A stretch of DNA of 37,038 nucleotides from Deltaproteobacteria bacterium. Lineage in GTDB: Bacteria; Desulfobacterota; Desulfobacteria; Desulfobacterales; B30-G6. The translations under genes and the position numbers were made by a program. Shown one piece after another: positions 16,983-25,748 of the stretch; the stretch's first letter is position 1; every line of letters begins with the position of its first letter. The notes below the pieces were generated by a model. The model was given only the letters and a program-made list of their open reading frames with translations, had not been told where the DNA came from and searched no databases. The stretch spans positions 1 to 37,038 of the forward strand of contig JAHEIB010000009.1 of assembly GCA_024639645.1 (NCBI GenBank), written 5' to 3'.

Positions 16983-17030
16983 ACAAAAAGCATTCCGGGA
17001 TCACAAGCGGTGACCGGGAGTGCTTTTTGT
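16983..17030 (+). terminator. Strong intrinsic terminator
   Basis: ACAAAAAGCA and TGCTTTTTGT pair perfectly over 10 bp. The stem continues with TTCC/GGGA (one G-T pair) and GG/CC with a bulge, around a loop of about 15 nt. TTTATTT follows. It ends the TPR operon and lies upstream of the typA start at 17062; the ORF-track start for typA at 17020 falls inside it and is not real. The A-run on the other side could also let it act on the opposite strand. Confidence 0.75.
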
Positions 17031-17061
17031 TTATTTGCACGAGAGTACAAGGATCCAACGC

Positions 17062-18897
17062 ATGCCAGTGACACCTGATCAGAACAGTAAATTGAGAAAT
17101 ATTGCCATCATTGCCCATGTCGATCATGGCAAAACAACGCTCGTGGATGCCATGTTTCGCCAAAGCGGCCTTTTCAGAGACAGTCAGGTTATGGACGACA
17201 GACTCATGGATACCATGGATCTTGAGCGTGAACGCGGCATCACCATTGCCGCAAAAAACTGTTCGGTTGTGTGGAAGGGTGTGCGAATCAATATCATCGA
17301 CACACCCGGTCACGCCGATTTCGGTGGTGAGGTAGAACGTGCCCTCTCCATGGCGGACGGCGCCATTCTGCTGGTCGACGCGTCCGAAGGGCCCTTGCCC
17401 CAGACCCGCTTCGTTCTCAAAAAGGCACTGGCAGCGGGGCTCAAGATCGTGGTTGTCATCAACAAAATAGATCGTCAGGATGCCCGCGCCCATGCGGTTC
17501 TCGACGAAATCTATGATCTTCTCATTGATTTGGAAGCCACGGATGAGCAGATCGACTTTCCCCTTGTTTATGCAATTGGCCGTGATGGCATCGCCATAAA
17601 AGAACCAGATGAAACGGGCCATAATCTGGACCTGCTGTTTGACACCATTGTTGAGGAAATACCCGGTCCTTCTTACGATCCCGGAGCGCCTTTTCAACTG
17701 CGTGTTTCCGATCTCAGTTATTCCGATTATCTTGGAAGACTTGCAGTGGGAAAAATATTCAATGGCAGGGCCCGGGCCCGGGACAGCCTGGTCTGTATGG
17801 GAGAAAATGGGAAACAGGTTCCGTTGAAAGTTTCCAAACTCCAGATCTATGAAGGCATGACACTCACCGTTGTGGATGAAGTCCAAACCGGCGACATTGT
17901 CGTCATCGCCGGCATCGAAAATGTCAAAATCGGTGACACCATCTGCCATCACGAACACCCCAGGGCACTCCCCAGAATCAGGGTCGACGAGCCCACCGTT
18001 TCCATGAAATTTTCGGTTAACACCTCTCCATTCGGAGGCCAGGAAGGCAAATACGTGCAGTCGAGCCGTCTCCGTGAACGGCTGGTAAAGGAAACCCTTC
18101 TCAACGTGGCAATTCAGATGGCTGAAACCAATGACCGTGACAGCTTTCTGGTCAAAGGAAGGGGGGAATTTCAACTGGCGATTTTAATTGAAACCATGCG
18201 GCGCGAAGGTTTTGAGTTCTGCGTAGGACAACCGGAGGTCATCTTTCGGCATGAGAAGGGGAAAAAGCTGGAACCCATTGAAAAGCTTTTCGTGGATTGT
18301 GAAGAATCGTTCCTGGGCATTGTGGTGGAAAAACTCTCCCTCCGCAAAGGTAAAATGATCAACCTGGTCAATAATGGCAGCGGCCGGGTGCGCTTTGAGT
18401 TTTCAGTCCCTTCCAGGGCTCTGATCGGTTACCGGGATGAGTTCCTCACCGATACCCGTGGCACGGGTATCCTGAACTCTATTTTTGACGGATACGATGA
18501 ATACAGAGGAGACTGCTCCAGCCGCTTCACCGGGTCCCTTGTTGCGGATCGAACCGGGACGGGGGTAGCCTATGCACTGTTTAATCTCGAACCCCGGGGG
18601 AGGCTCTTCATCGAACCGGGAGACCCGACCTATGAGGGAATGATCATCGGTGAGCACAACCGGAGTCAGGACATCAATGTGAATCCCTGCAAGGAAAAAA
18701 AACTTACCAACATGCGTGCCTCGGGTAAGGATGAAGCGGTTATCCTCTCCCCCATCAAGCCCCTCACCCTCGAATTTGCTATCAGTTTCATTCGTGAAGA
18801 TGAATTGCTGGAAGTAACCCCCCGCTCGTTACGTATGCGCAAAACCATTCTTTCTGCCTCAAAACGTCATACCGCAAACGCATCCAAATACAAGTGA
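17062..18897 (+). CDS. typA: Translational GTPase TypA/BipA
   Basis: A 611-residue ribosome-associated GTPase. G-domain motifs are in order: G1 AHVDHGKTTLVD, G2 RGITIAAKN, G3 DTPGHADFGGEVER, G4 NKIDR and a G5-like stretch. EF-G-like domains II, III and V follow; NTSPFGGQEGKYVQSSRLRERL and RGRLFIEPGDPTYEGMIIGEHNR are BipA-specific signatures, the second lying in its unique C-terminal part. It binds the 70S ribosome near the factor site and supports 50S assembly and growth at low temperature or under stress. The real start is ATG 17062 (MPVTPDQNSK) with AAGGATCC 5-6 nt upstream. Because the strong terminator lies just upstream, the gene should have its own promoter or depend on read-through. 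It is followed by tex. Confidence 0.97.
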   Translation: MPVTPDQNSKLRNIAIIAHVDHGKTTLVDAMFRQSGLFRDSQVMDDRLMDTMDLERERGITIAAKNCSVVWKGVRINIIDTPGHADFGGEVERALSMADGAILLVDASEGPLPQTRFVLKKALAAGLKIVVVINKIDRQDARAHAVLDEIYDLLIDLEATDEQIDFPLVYAIGRDGIAIKEPDETGHNLDLLFDTIVEEIPGPSYDPGAPFQLRVSDLSYSDYLGRLAVGKIFNGRARARDSLVCMGENGKQVPLKVSKLQIYEGMTLTVVDEVQTGDIVVIAGIENVKIGDTICHHEHPRALPRIRVDEPTVSMKFSVNTSPFGGQEGKYVQSSRLRERLVKETLLNVAIQMAETNDRDSFLVKGRGEFQLAILIETMRREGFEFCVGQPEVIFRHEKGKKLEPIEKLFVDCEESFLGIVVEKLSLRKGKMINLVNNGSGRVRFEFSVPSRALIGYRDEFLTDTRGTGILNSIFDGYDEYRGDCSSRFTGSLVADRTGTGVAYALFNLEPRGRLFIEPGDPTYEGMIIGEHNRSQDINVNPCKEKKLTNMRASGKDEAVILSPIKPLTLEFAISFIREDELLEVTPRSLRMRKTILSASKRHTANASKYK

Positions 18898-19021
18898 TCA
18901 TTTCCTCCTTATCTCTTTACAAATCCTCTGGATTCCGGTAGATGAGCCTGCAAGCAGTCTATCTGGACCAGACGGATCAACAACATACGGCCTGTCATCT
19001 CAGGCTGAAAGACCGGGAACC

Positions 19022-21310
19022 ATGCTCGCAGACACCGCCATCACCACCATCGCAAACGAACTTGACATCAAAAACCAACAAGTGAGCGCCGTAGCCGCAC
19101 TCCTTTCGGATGGAGCGACCATTCCATTTATCGCGCGCTATCGAAAAGAAGTTACCGGAAGCCTGGATGAAGTTGCCGTAACAGTCATACGGGACAGACT
19201 CAACCAGCTACAGGATCTTCGGGAAAGACAGGCAGCCATTCTAAAATCCCTTGAAAAACACGGGCACCTGACAGATGAGCTCCACCAAAAGGTCCTGGAA
19301 GCACAGACCATGGTGGTGCTTGAAGATATTTATCTGCCTTTCAAACCCAAACGGCGCACAAAAGCCGTCATAGCAAAGGAAAAAGGGCTGGAACCCCTGG
19401 CGCATCTGATTCTGGAGCAAAAAGGCATTGACCCATTCAAGGAAGCGGTGCCTTACATCGATCCGGAAAAAAAGGTTGATACGGTAGAGGACGCCCTTTC
19501 AGGCGCCAGGGATATTATGGCCGAAATGATCAATGAAAATGACGAAACACGCTCTCGGCTGCGAAACCTCTTCCTTACCAAGGCCGTTATAAAAAGCCGG
19601 GTGGTCATCGGCATGGAGGAGGCGGGTGCCAAGTTCAAGGATTATTTTGACTGGCAAGAAACGATTGCCAAAGTCCCCTCTCACCGGATGCTGGCCATGC
19701 GGCGTGGAGAAAAGGAAAATGTGCTTATCCTGGACATTTCGCCTGCAGAAGAAGACGCCATTACCATAATTGAAACGTTGTTTGTCAAAGGGGAAGGGGA
19801 AGATTCGGCACAGGTGAAATTGGCAGTTTTTGATGGATACAAGCGTCTCTTGTCGAATTCCATGGAAACAGAGACCCGAATGTACACGAAAACACGTGCC
19901 GACAACGAGGCCATAAACGTTTTTGCGGAAAATCTCCGGCAGCTGCTATTGTCGCCACCTTTGGGAGCCAAGCGTGTAATGGGGATCGATCCGGGATTCA
20001 GAACAGGATGCAAACTTGCCTGCCTGGATCGGCAGGGCACGCTTCAGCATCATGATACGATCTTTCCACACATGTCGCAGAAACAAGCACAAGATGACAG
20101 CGCCAGATTAAAATCCCTGAGCAAAAAATTTCAAATTGAAGCCATCGCAGTGGGAAATGGTACCGCCGGAAGAGAAACAGAGGCTTTTGTCAAGGCAGCC
20201 CTGTCATCGGAAAAAATACAGGTGCTCATGGTCAACGAAAGTGGTGCATCGGTCTATTCTGCATCAGAAGTTGCCCGTGAAGAGTTTCCGGATCACGATC
20301 TGACAGTGCGCGGGGCCGTGTCCATCGGGCGACGGTTGATGGATCCCCTGGCTGAACTCGTGAAAATCGATCCAAAATCTATCGGTGTCGGCCAGTACCA
20401 GCACGATGTCGACCAGACATCCCTTCGACAGTCCCTTGATGATGTTGTAATGAGTTGTGTCAACAATGTGGGTGTCGATCTGAACAGGGCCAGTGCCCAG
20501 CTTTTGACTTATGTGTCAGGCCTGAATACCGGAATTGCAAAAAATATTGTCCAACATCGCAACACCCATGGCCCATTCCTGAACCGCAAGCAACTCCTGA
20601 AAGTGTCTCGACTGGGTCCCAAGGCATTTGAGCAATCGGCTGGTTTCCTCCGTATCATGGATGGGGAAAACCCCCTCGATGCCAGTGCCGTACATCCCGA
20701 AAGCTATGACATCGTGGATACCATGGCAAAAGACCTGGGCCTGTCTGTTACCGATATGATGAAAAAAGCTGATCTGCGGCGTCAGATCGATCTGCCGCGC
20801 TATGTAACCAAAACGGTCGGCATCCCCACATTAAATGACATTCTGGACGAACTGGCCAAACCCGGACGCGACCCAAGGGAAACATTCGAGGCTTTTTCAT
20901 TTACCGACGGCATCGATAAAATAAATGATCTGCGTAAAGGCATGCAACTGCCTGGTATCGTGACAAACATAACGGCCTTTGGTGCGTTCGTAGATATCGG
21001 TGTACACCAGGACGGCCTTGTTCATATCAGCCAGATGGCGGATCGCTTCGTGAAAAATCCAGCTGATATCGTGAAAGTTCAGCAAAAGGTTACTGTAACC
21101 GTACTCGACATCGATATGGATAGAAACCGCATATCCCTTTCCATGAAAAATGCCGTCGACCCCATGGAAAAAAATACGCGAAAGGCGGAAGTACGGAAAA
21201 AGAAAGATCTCCCAAACAGGCCAAAACCGGAAAAAACTCGCAAACCCAGAAAAAGACCTGCCCCCCAAGGGTCCCTGGCAGAAGCACTGCTAAAAAGCGG
21301 ATTGAAATAA
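19022..21310 (+). CDS. tex: Tex-family RNA-binding transcription accessory protein
   Basis: A 762-residue protein with the complete Tex architecture: an N-terminal helical/HTH region with IPFIARYRKEVTGSLDE, a YqgF/RNase-H-like domain starting RVMGIDPGFRTGCKLACLD, helix-hairpin-helix repeats (VDLNRASAQLLTYVSGLNTGIAKNIVQHRNTHGPF) and an S1 domain (GIVTNITAFGAFVDIGVHQDGLVHISQMADRFV). The tail is rich in K, R and P. Tex binds nucleic acid through the S1 domain and influences transcription and RNA turnover. Length is normal. The ATG at 19022 has CCGGGAACC immediately upstream, a modest site. It sits 124 bp after typA on the same strand, and the two may be cotranscribed. The perfect 26-bp inverted repeat lies 35 bp beyond its stop. 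Confidence 0.96.
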   Translation: MLADTAITTIANELDIKNQQVSAVAALLSDGATIPFIARYRKEVTGSLDEVAVTVIRDRLNQLQDLRERQAAILKSLEKHGHLTDELHQKVLEAQTMVVLEDIYLPFKPKRRTKAVIAKEKGLEPLAHLILEQKGIDPFKEAVPYIDPEKKVDTVEDALSGARDIMAEMINENDETRSRLRNLFLTKAVIKSRVVIGMEEAGAKFKDYFDWQETIAKVPSHRMLAMRRGEKENVLILDISPAEEDAITIIETLFVKGEGEDSAQVKLAVFDGYKRLLSNSMETETRMYTKTRADNEAINVFAENLRQLLLSPPLGAKRVMGIDPGFRTGCKLACLDRQGTLQHHDTIFPHMSQKQAQDDSARLKSLSKKFQIEAIAVGNGTAGRETEAFVKAALSSEKIQVLMVNESGASVYSASEVAREEFPDHDLTVRGAVSIGRRLMDPLAELVKIDPKSIGVGQYQHDVDQTSLRQSLDDVVMSCVNNVGVDLNRASAQLLTYVSGLNTGIAKNIVQHRNTHGPFLNRKQLLKVSRLGPKAFEQSAGFLRIMDGENPLDASAVHPESYDIVDTMAKDLGLSVTDMMKKADLRRQIDLPRYVTKTVGIPTLNDILDELAKPGRDPRETFEAFSFTDGIDKINDLRKGMQLPGIVTNITAFGAFVDIGVHQDGLVHISQMADRFVKNPADIVKVQQKVTVTVLDIDMDRNRISLSMKNAVDPMEKNTRKAEVRKKKDLPNRPKPEKTRKPRKRPAPQGSLAEALLKSGLK

Positions 21311-21345
21311 CCCACCATCGTCATTTTTATTAATACCTAACAGAG

Positions 21346-21426
21346 TTAGGGACGGGTATTCATATATTACTTTCTCTAAAAACCAGTAGTAAAAAATCAT
21401 AGTAATATATGAATACCCGTCCCTAA
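21346..21426. repeat. Perfect 26-bp inverted repeat, REP/MITE-like or bidirectional terminator
   Basis: TTAGGGACGGGTATTCATATATTACT (21346-21371) and its exact reverse complement (21401-21426) flank a 29-nt spacer. It sits between the convergent tex and GNAT genes. The arms are far longer than a terminator needs and there is no T-run after either arm. Arms beginning TTAGGGAC resemble REP sequences mobilised by IS200-like (RAYT) transposases in Desulfobacterota; that resemblance is from memory. Confidence 0.6.
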
Positions 21427-21439
21427 TTCTTAAAAGAGA

Positions 21440-21934
21440 TTAGAGGTGGCGTTCCAAAATAATTGCGTCGCCGATATATCCTTTGAAGGTTTTTCGATAC
21501 AACTGATCAAAGCCTTTTTTTTTCCAAAATGTAAGGGCGCGCGTGTTACTTTCTATGACGGCAACCCGGAGGGTGCGGCAATTCCATGACCTTGCCAGGG
21601 TATGAATATGGGTCAGCGCTTCGCGCCCAAAGCCGCGTCCCTGATACTTCTCTGCGAAAATCAACAAACCGATATAGGCGATGTGAACTTCCGGGTAACC
21701 CTTGCAGACATCGGCAAATCCCACCATCTGGTCGTTGTACATAAAACCAGCTACCAATTTGTCCGACACGGACAAACCAGTAGGAAGGTCATTAAAAACA
21801 TCTCCCGCATCTGTGGGTAAAGGCGGTCGCCCCTTTACCAGATAGCTATAGGCAGGGGCGTCTTCGAGTACCTGCCGAAGAGCGGCGACATCGCCGATTC
21901 GATTGGCATGTAGAGGGTGTAGCGTAAGCACCAT
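21440..21934 (-). CDS. GNAT-family N-acetyltransferase
   Basis: A 165-residue protein with the GNAT fold order: N-terminal strand-helix, VAGFMYNDQMVGFADVCKGYPEVHIAYIGLLIFAEKYQGRGFGREALTHIHTLA, where Q-G-R-G-F-G-R-E-A is the acetyl-CoA pyrophosphate-binding loop (Q/RxxGxG/A). Then RVAVIESNTRALTFWKKKGFDQLYRKTFKGYIGDAIILERHL, the usual N-x-R-A-x-x-F-W-x-K-x-G-F motif near the end. The track starts at a TTG (21955); I prefer ATG 21934, 4 nt after the stop of the upstream Fe-S gene. The two genes are coupled and cotranscribed. The substrate is unknown; acetylation of an amine or of a ribosomal or antibiotic substrate is possible. Confidence 0.85.
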   Translation of the reverse strand: MVLTLHPLHANRIGDVAALRQVLEDAPAYSYLVKGRPPLPTDAGDVFNDLPTGLSVSDKLVAGFMYNDQMVGFADVCKGYPEVHIAYIGLLIFAEKYQGRGFGREALTHIHTLARSWNCRTLRVAVIESNTRALTFWKKKGFDQLYRKTFKGYIGDAIILERHL

Positions 21935-21938
21935 GGCA

Positions 21939-23228
21939 TCATTTCCCACGATCAAAACGCCTCACCATTGCCTCCAGATAGCGCGATTTCACCTGCTGGG
22001 TGGCCAGAACCCGGTCGATAGGCGACAAACGAAGAATTGCGCCCAAAACAGCGGCCAATGCACGGTGGTGCCAGAGTACGTGGTTATCAAATATAAGATG
22101 TTGGAGCTTGCCCCTTTCAAGAGCCATCACCACTGCCCGATGCGTACCGTTCAAGGGTGTGATCACACGACGGGGCCTGGGCATTAGTGCAAGAGAATTG
22201 CTTTTCGTACAAGCCCTCAGACATACGCCACAACCCAGACAGCGTTCTTCGTCGACACGGGCTATTTTTTTCTTGGGTCTGTGTGGGTCGTTGGCAGACA
22301 CCAAGGTCATGGCTTCCACCGGGCAAAGTACCACGCACTTACCACAACCGTTGCAGGTGTCCTCTTGCACCTGTGGCAGGAAGTTGGTGGTGTGAATGGG
22401 ATGCATGACGGCAAAACGTCTTGCTGCAATCATGGCTTCGCAGCAGCATCCACAGCAGTTGCAGATGAAGTTGACCCCCTGGCGAACATTTTCGCCAAAC
22501 TGAACCAGATTGGATTCGTAAGCTTTGGCCAGCAGTTCCAAACCTTCGGAAGCATCCACTGCCCGTGCATGACCATGTCGGATCAGGGATTCAGCTGAGG
22601 TGTTGAAAGTCATGCAGATGTGCATGGGCGCACCGCAGGCCTGGTCTTTGTGCATCATCTTGTGCCGGCAGTAGCACATGCTAATCCCGCGGTGGGTGGC
22701 GGTTTCGATTACACTGCTGGCCCGTTCATAGTCAAGGACATGCAAGGCGCCATCGTTCGACAGCACAGGTTCGTGAACAAACGTTCTGCCCAGCTGTGTT
22801 TCTCCCCTGGTAAATAGTTCCTTTACAAAATCCTCTTCAACGTTGAGATACTCGTAAAAAAGCTCACCCAACAGTTTCTGATCGATGTCTTCACGCACAC
22901 GCATCATGGAAAATTCAAAAAACCCAGCCATGGGCGGGGGCAGTACGTAATGCATCTCTCCGGCAACTTCAAAATCTACTAGTAAGGCCTTTTTTGATAA
23001 TTGATTCAGGAAGTTACGTGACTCCTTTTCAGAAATCTTCCAGATACGTGCGGCCTTTTGGGCGGTGAAGGGTTTGATGGGCAGCAGGGAAACGAACTCA
23101 GCCTCCTTTTCCTCGAACAACACCATCAATATTTTGGTGAGCAGTTTGGATGGGGGCGCCCCCTGAGGGAAGCGATTCAATCGTTTGGTCAGGCGCCGGT
23201 ATGCAGATTTTGCTGTTGAATGCCCCAT
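21939..23228 (-). CDS. Winged-helix / cysteine-rich / 2[4Fe-4S] ferredoxin protein
   Basis: A 429-residue multidomain protein. Residues about 30-100 (LLPIKPFTAQKAARIWKISEKESRNFLNQLSKKALLVDFE) look like a winged-helix DNA-binding or dimerisation module. Residues 185-205 hold CYC-x10-C-x6-C, and residues 256-263 are the striking run CNCCGCCC. Residues 292-340 are a complete 2[4Fe-4S] ferredoxin pair, CNGCGKCVVLCP and CLGCGVCLRACT. At least six further cysteines beyond the ferredoxin suggest an extra cluster or metal site. Proteins like this occur in anaerobes, but I know no assigned function; an electron-transfer or redox-sensing role is an inference. AAGGG lies 9 nt before the ATG. The gene stops 4 nt before the GNAT start and follows the binding-protein gene across a terminator, so it may have its own promoter. 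Confidence 0.75.
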   Translation of the reverse strand: MGHSTAKSAYRRLTKRLNRFPQGAPPSKLLTKILMVLFEEKEAEFVSLLPIKPFTAQKAARIWKISEKESRNFLNQLSKKALLVDFEVAGEMHYVLPPPMAGFFEFSMMRVREDIDQKLLGELFYEYLNVEEDFVKELFTRGETQLGRTFVHEPVLSNDGALHVLDYERASSVIETATHRGISMCYCRHKMMHKDQACGAPMHICMTFNTSAESLIRHGHARAVDASEGLELLAKAYESNLVQFGENVRQGVNFICNCCGCCCEAMIAARRFAVMHPIHTTNFLPQVQEDTCNGCGKCVVLCPVEAMTLVSANDPHRPKKKIARVDEERCLGCGVCLRACTKSNSLALMPRPRRVITPLNGTHRAVVMALERGKLQHLIFDNHVLWHHRALAAVLGAILRLSPIDRVLATQQVKSRYLEAMVRRFDRGK

Positions 23229-23296
23229 GGTTTAGAACCCTTTTCTTTTGTTGGCGCCCATCCATATGAGGCGCCAAAAAAACGCAGGTGACGACC

Positions 23297-23359
23297 CAAA
23301 AAAAATGAATCCCTAATCCTACGTACGCCACCTTAAAGCATGCATGCAGGATTAGGGAT
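23297..23359 (-). terminator. Intrinsic terminator of the liv operon
   Basis: The 12-bp arms AGGATTAGGGAT and ATCCCTAATCCT (23348-23359 and 23309-23320) are exact complements around a 27-nt loop. On the minus strand TCATTTTTTTT follows the stem. It lies 34 bp after the Liv-type binding-protein stop and should end the transporter transcript before the Fe-S gene. Confidence 0.7.
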
Positions 23360-23393
23360 ATGCTCAGCTATGCAAAATGTAGTTCTTTTTCCG

Positions 23394-24614
23394 TTAGTTG
23401 ATCCAACGTGGCACCTTGAAACTTGAACCGGGATACGCTGTCAAAGGCGGATCCGTAAAAATCGGCTGCAATTCCCCGTTTTGTACCTGATAATGAACGA
23501 CCGGCGCCCCTTTCTGGGCACGCAGCACGTTGTCTTTATCCCACTTGATCAGACCCAGCTCTCCCACGTAGCCATTTTCCTGGATATACTTGTTGACCGC
23601 TTTGAAATCATAGGCATCGCCTACCTTGACAACCGCATTGGCCCATGCCTTGACAGCCGTATAGGCAATCCAGGCACCCGCCGGTACCTGATGCTTATAA
23701 AGACTTACGAATTTGTCTACCCAGGCTTGCCCGGCAGCATTGGGTGCCTTGGGTCCCGGAAGTCCGCTGGGCATCTCGCCCACGATGCCGTCGGCCGAAT
23801 CACCCAACGCGTCCACCACTTCACGTGGGGTAATACCCCATCCGAGGCTAATGATGGCGTTGGTGGGTTTTTTCAGAAACTGCTGAATGAAGGTAATATT
23901 CTCCTGTCCGCTGGGTATTTCCATATGGATGAGGGCCGGTTTGATGCGTCGGATTTGTGACAGAATAACACCCCACTCGTTGGTACCGTAGGGCACGGTT
24001 TCCCGTTTTGAAATCTTCCAGCCTTTTTCCTTGAAGCTTTTCTCCAGGGTATCACCAACTTCAAGGCCCCAAGAATCATCCGTATTGATGATCACGACTT
24101 TATTGTTGGGATATTTGTAGGGCAATCCCATGAGCGCACGGAACATGCTCTTGGCCTGTTCGACGCCAACGTCGGTCGTTTGATAGATGTTATAGTATTT
24201 GGCCGGATCTTCTCTAAAGACGTCCACGGCCGCCTGGGAGCCGTCATCTGCAAAAAACGGCGCATCGTATTTCCCATAGGAGCGAACATCCTGACCCCAA
24301 CCGGCCCAGCCGGCATGCACCGAAGCCACATTTTTCTGGCCACAAAGGTAATCAGCTGCCTGCATGACCACCTCCGGTTCAAATCCTTTTGAGTCAAAAC
24401 GGATTATTTCCAGTTGTTTCCCCAGGAGCCCCCCGGATTCGTTGATCTCGTCAATAGCCATTTTGATGCCCTTGAAATAATCCGCGCCGGAGCCAGCAGC
24501 CCAGCCGGTCATCGGAATGGGTACTCCGACTGGAATGGTGTTCGCTGCCATGACGGCTGGGACCCAAAATAAACAAATCACGACAAGCAAGGTAAATAGT
24601 TTGATTCTTTTCAT
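23394..24614 (-). CDS. Branched-chain amino acid/amide-type ABC transporter substrate-binding protein
   Basis: A 406-residue periplasmic binding protein. The first 23 residues (MKRIKLFTLLVVICLFWVPAVMA) are a signal peptide with a VMA-A cleavage site; no lipobox, so it is secreted free. The mature part starts NTIPVGVPIPMTGWAAGSGADYFKGIKMAIDEINESGGLLGKQLEII, typical of the Peripla_BP_6 (LivJ/LivK, amide/urea) family. SLGWGITPREVVDALGDSADGIVGEMP and QAWVDKFVSLYKHQVPAGAWIAYTAVKAW are further matches. It captures the ligand for the LivHM-LivGF translocator whose genes precede it. The ligand is not evident: the family binds leucine, isoleucine, valine, amides, urea, or aromatic acids. GGGAGG lies 7 nt before the ATG. 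It is the last gene of the unit, ahead of a terminator. Confidence 0.9.
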   Translation of the reverse strand: MKRIKLFTLLVVICLFWVPAVMAANTIPVGVPIPMTGWAAGSGADYFKGIKMAIDEINESGGLLGKQLEIIRFDSKGFEPEVVMQAADYLCGQKNVASVHAGWAGWGQDVRSYGKYDAPFFADDGSQAAVDVFREDPAKYYNIYQTTDVGVEQAKSMFRALMGLPYKYPNNKVVIINTDDSWGLEVGDTLEKSFKEKGWKISKRETVPYGTNEWGVILSQIRRIKPALIHMEIPSGQENITFIQQFLKKPTNAIISLGWGITPREVVDALGDSADGIVGEMPSGLPGPKAPNAAGQAWVDKFVSLYKHQVPAGAWIAYTAVKAWANAVVKVGDAYDFKAVNKYIQENGYVGELGLIKWDKDNVLRAQKGAPVVHYQVQNGELQPIFTDPPLTAYPGSSFKVPRWIN

Positions 24615-24779
24615 AGTGCGCCTCCCTTTGTGTTAAAAGTAACCCTAATTACAATCTTTTGTTCATATTCTGAACATCTTAGCCCAGACACTTACCAAAG
24701 AGTGGTGGATATCATTTACAGTCACATGGCAGGATATCCGTTGAACCTCATTGAGGCTATTTTTTGGCTCCCGCGGCTA

Positions 24780-25745
24780 TTAACCGCTTGGTGCGCGGTC
24801 TGACGCGCGTTTTAAAAAGAAACCCATGACCCCGTTTGGCAGGGCCAGTACGAGTATCACCACCAAAGCCCCCATGGTCACGGCTCGATAGGCGCCTAGT
24901 GGGGCCATCAATTCGCTTCCGGCAACCACCAAAAAGGCGCCAATTATTGAACCGGGGTAATGGCCTAGACCACCCACCAGCATCATGACCATCAAGATGC
25001 TGAATAGATCCAGATCCAGCATGCGGAAAGAAAGTACCCCATAGAAATGACCGTAATACGCCCCGATAATACCTGTGAGAAATGATGTCAATGCAAAGAC
25101 CATCAGCTTGTATTTAAAAGCACTGATCCCCAAACTCATGGCAAAATCCTGTGAATCCTTGAGTGCCAGAAAGGCGACGCCCCAGTATGACTTGATTACA
25201 AACATAATAACCAATGCGCAGGCCAAGGACACCAGCAGGGTCAAATAAAACGTGGGAACAATATTGGCGGAACTGAACGAATAGCCGAAAATATTGATTG
25301 GCGGGATGGTCAGCAGGCCCACGGAACCGCCAGATCCCAACGCGATGCCGATCTCACCGCGCAGGGTTGGCTGCAAGGCCATATGCACCCCAAAGGTTAC
25401 CAGGGCCACATAAGGGCCTGCCAGCCGGAGACAGGGCAGCCCCACCAGTACCCCCATGCCCGCCGTAAACAAACCAGCGATAAGGATGGATAGCACCGGT
25501 GTCACATGGTGCTCAATGGCCAGGATGCCGGAGCAATAGGCACCCATGACGAAGAATGCCACCTGCCCGAATGAAAAAATGCCGGCAAATCCCATCATGA
25601 CATCCCAGCATGAGGCCACGACAGCCCAGATGAGACACATAATCAGGATGTTCATTAAAAACCGAATGTCTCCCACCAAAAGGGGTAGCAAAGCCATGAT
25701 CCCGTAAGCAACCCCGATAATTATTGCCATGTGTTTTAAGCGCAT
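24780..25745 (-). CDS. Liv-type ABC transporter permease (LivM family)
   Basis: A 321-residue inner-membrane permease with about nine hydrophobic segments. FAGIFSFGQVAFFVMGAYCSGILA is the LivM phrase (normally GxxSLGQxAFxxxGAY). GVAFLALKDSQDFAMSLGISAFKYKLMVFALTSFLTGIIGAYYG is the cytoplasmic coupling loop that contacts the ATPases (AIRExxxxAxxxGI in typical members; here LKDSQDFAMSLGI). GGLGHYPGSIIGA is conserved. It forms the channel together with the LivH-family protein whose stop is 3 nt upstream. Downstream, 165 bp separate it from the binding-protein gene. The AGG-type Shine-Dalgarno is weak and overlaps the livH stop, so translational coupling is likely. Confidence 0.9.
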   Translation of the reverse strand: MRLKHMAIIIGVAYGIMALLPLLVGDIRFLMNILIMCLIWAVVASCWDVMMGFAGIFSFGQVAFFVMGAYCSGILAIEHHVTPVLSILIAGLFTAGMGVLVGLPCLRLAGPYVALVTFGVHMALQPTLRGEIGIALGSGGSVGLLTIPPINIFGYSFSSANIVPTFYLTLLVSLACALVIMFVIKSYWGVAFLALKDSQDFAMSLGISAFKYKLMVFALTSFLTGIIGAYYGHFYGVLSFRMLDLDLFSILMVMMLVGGLGHYPGSIIGAFLVVAGSELMAPLGAYRAVTMGALVVILVLALPNGVMGFFLKRASDRAPSG

Positions 25746-25748
25746 GTC

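Noticed and set aside
16963-18174. 403-aa minus-strand ORF opposite typA
   Set aside because: It is a shadow of the clear typA frame; its residues follow no known family.
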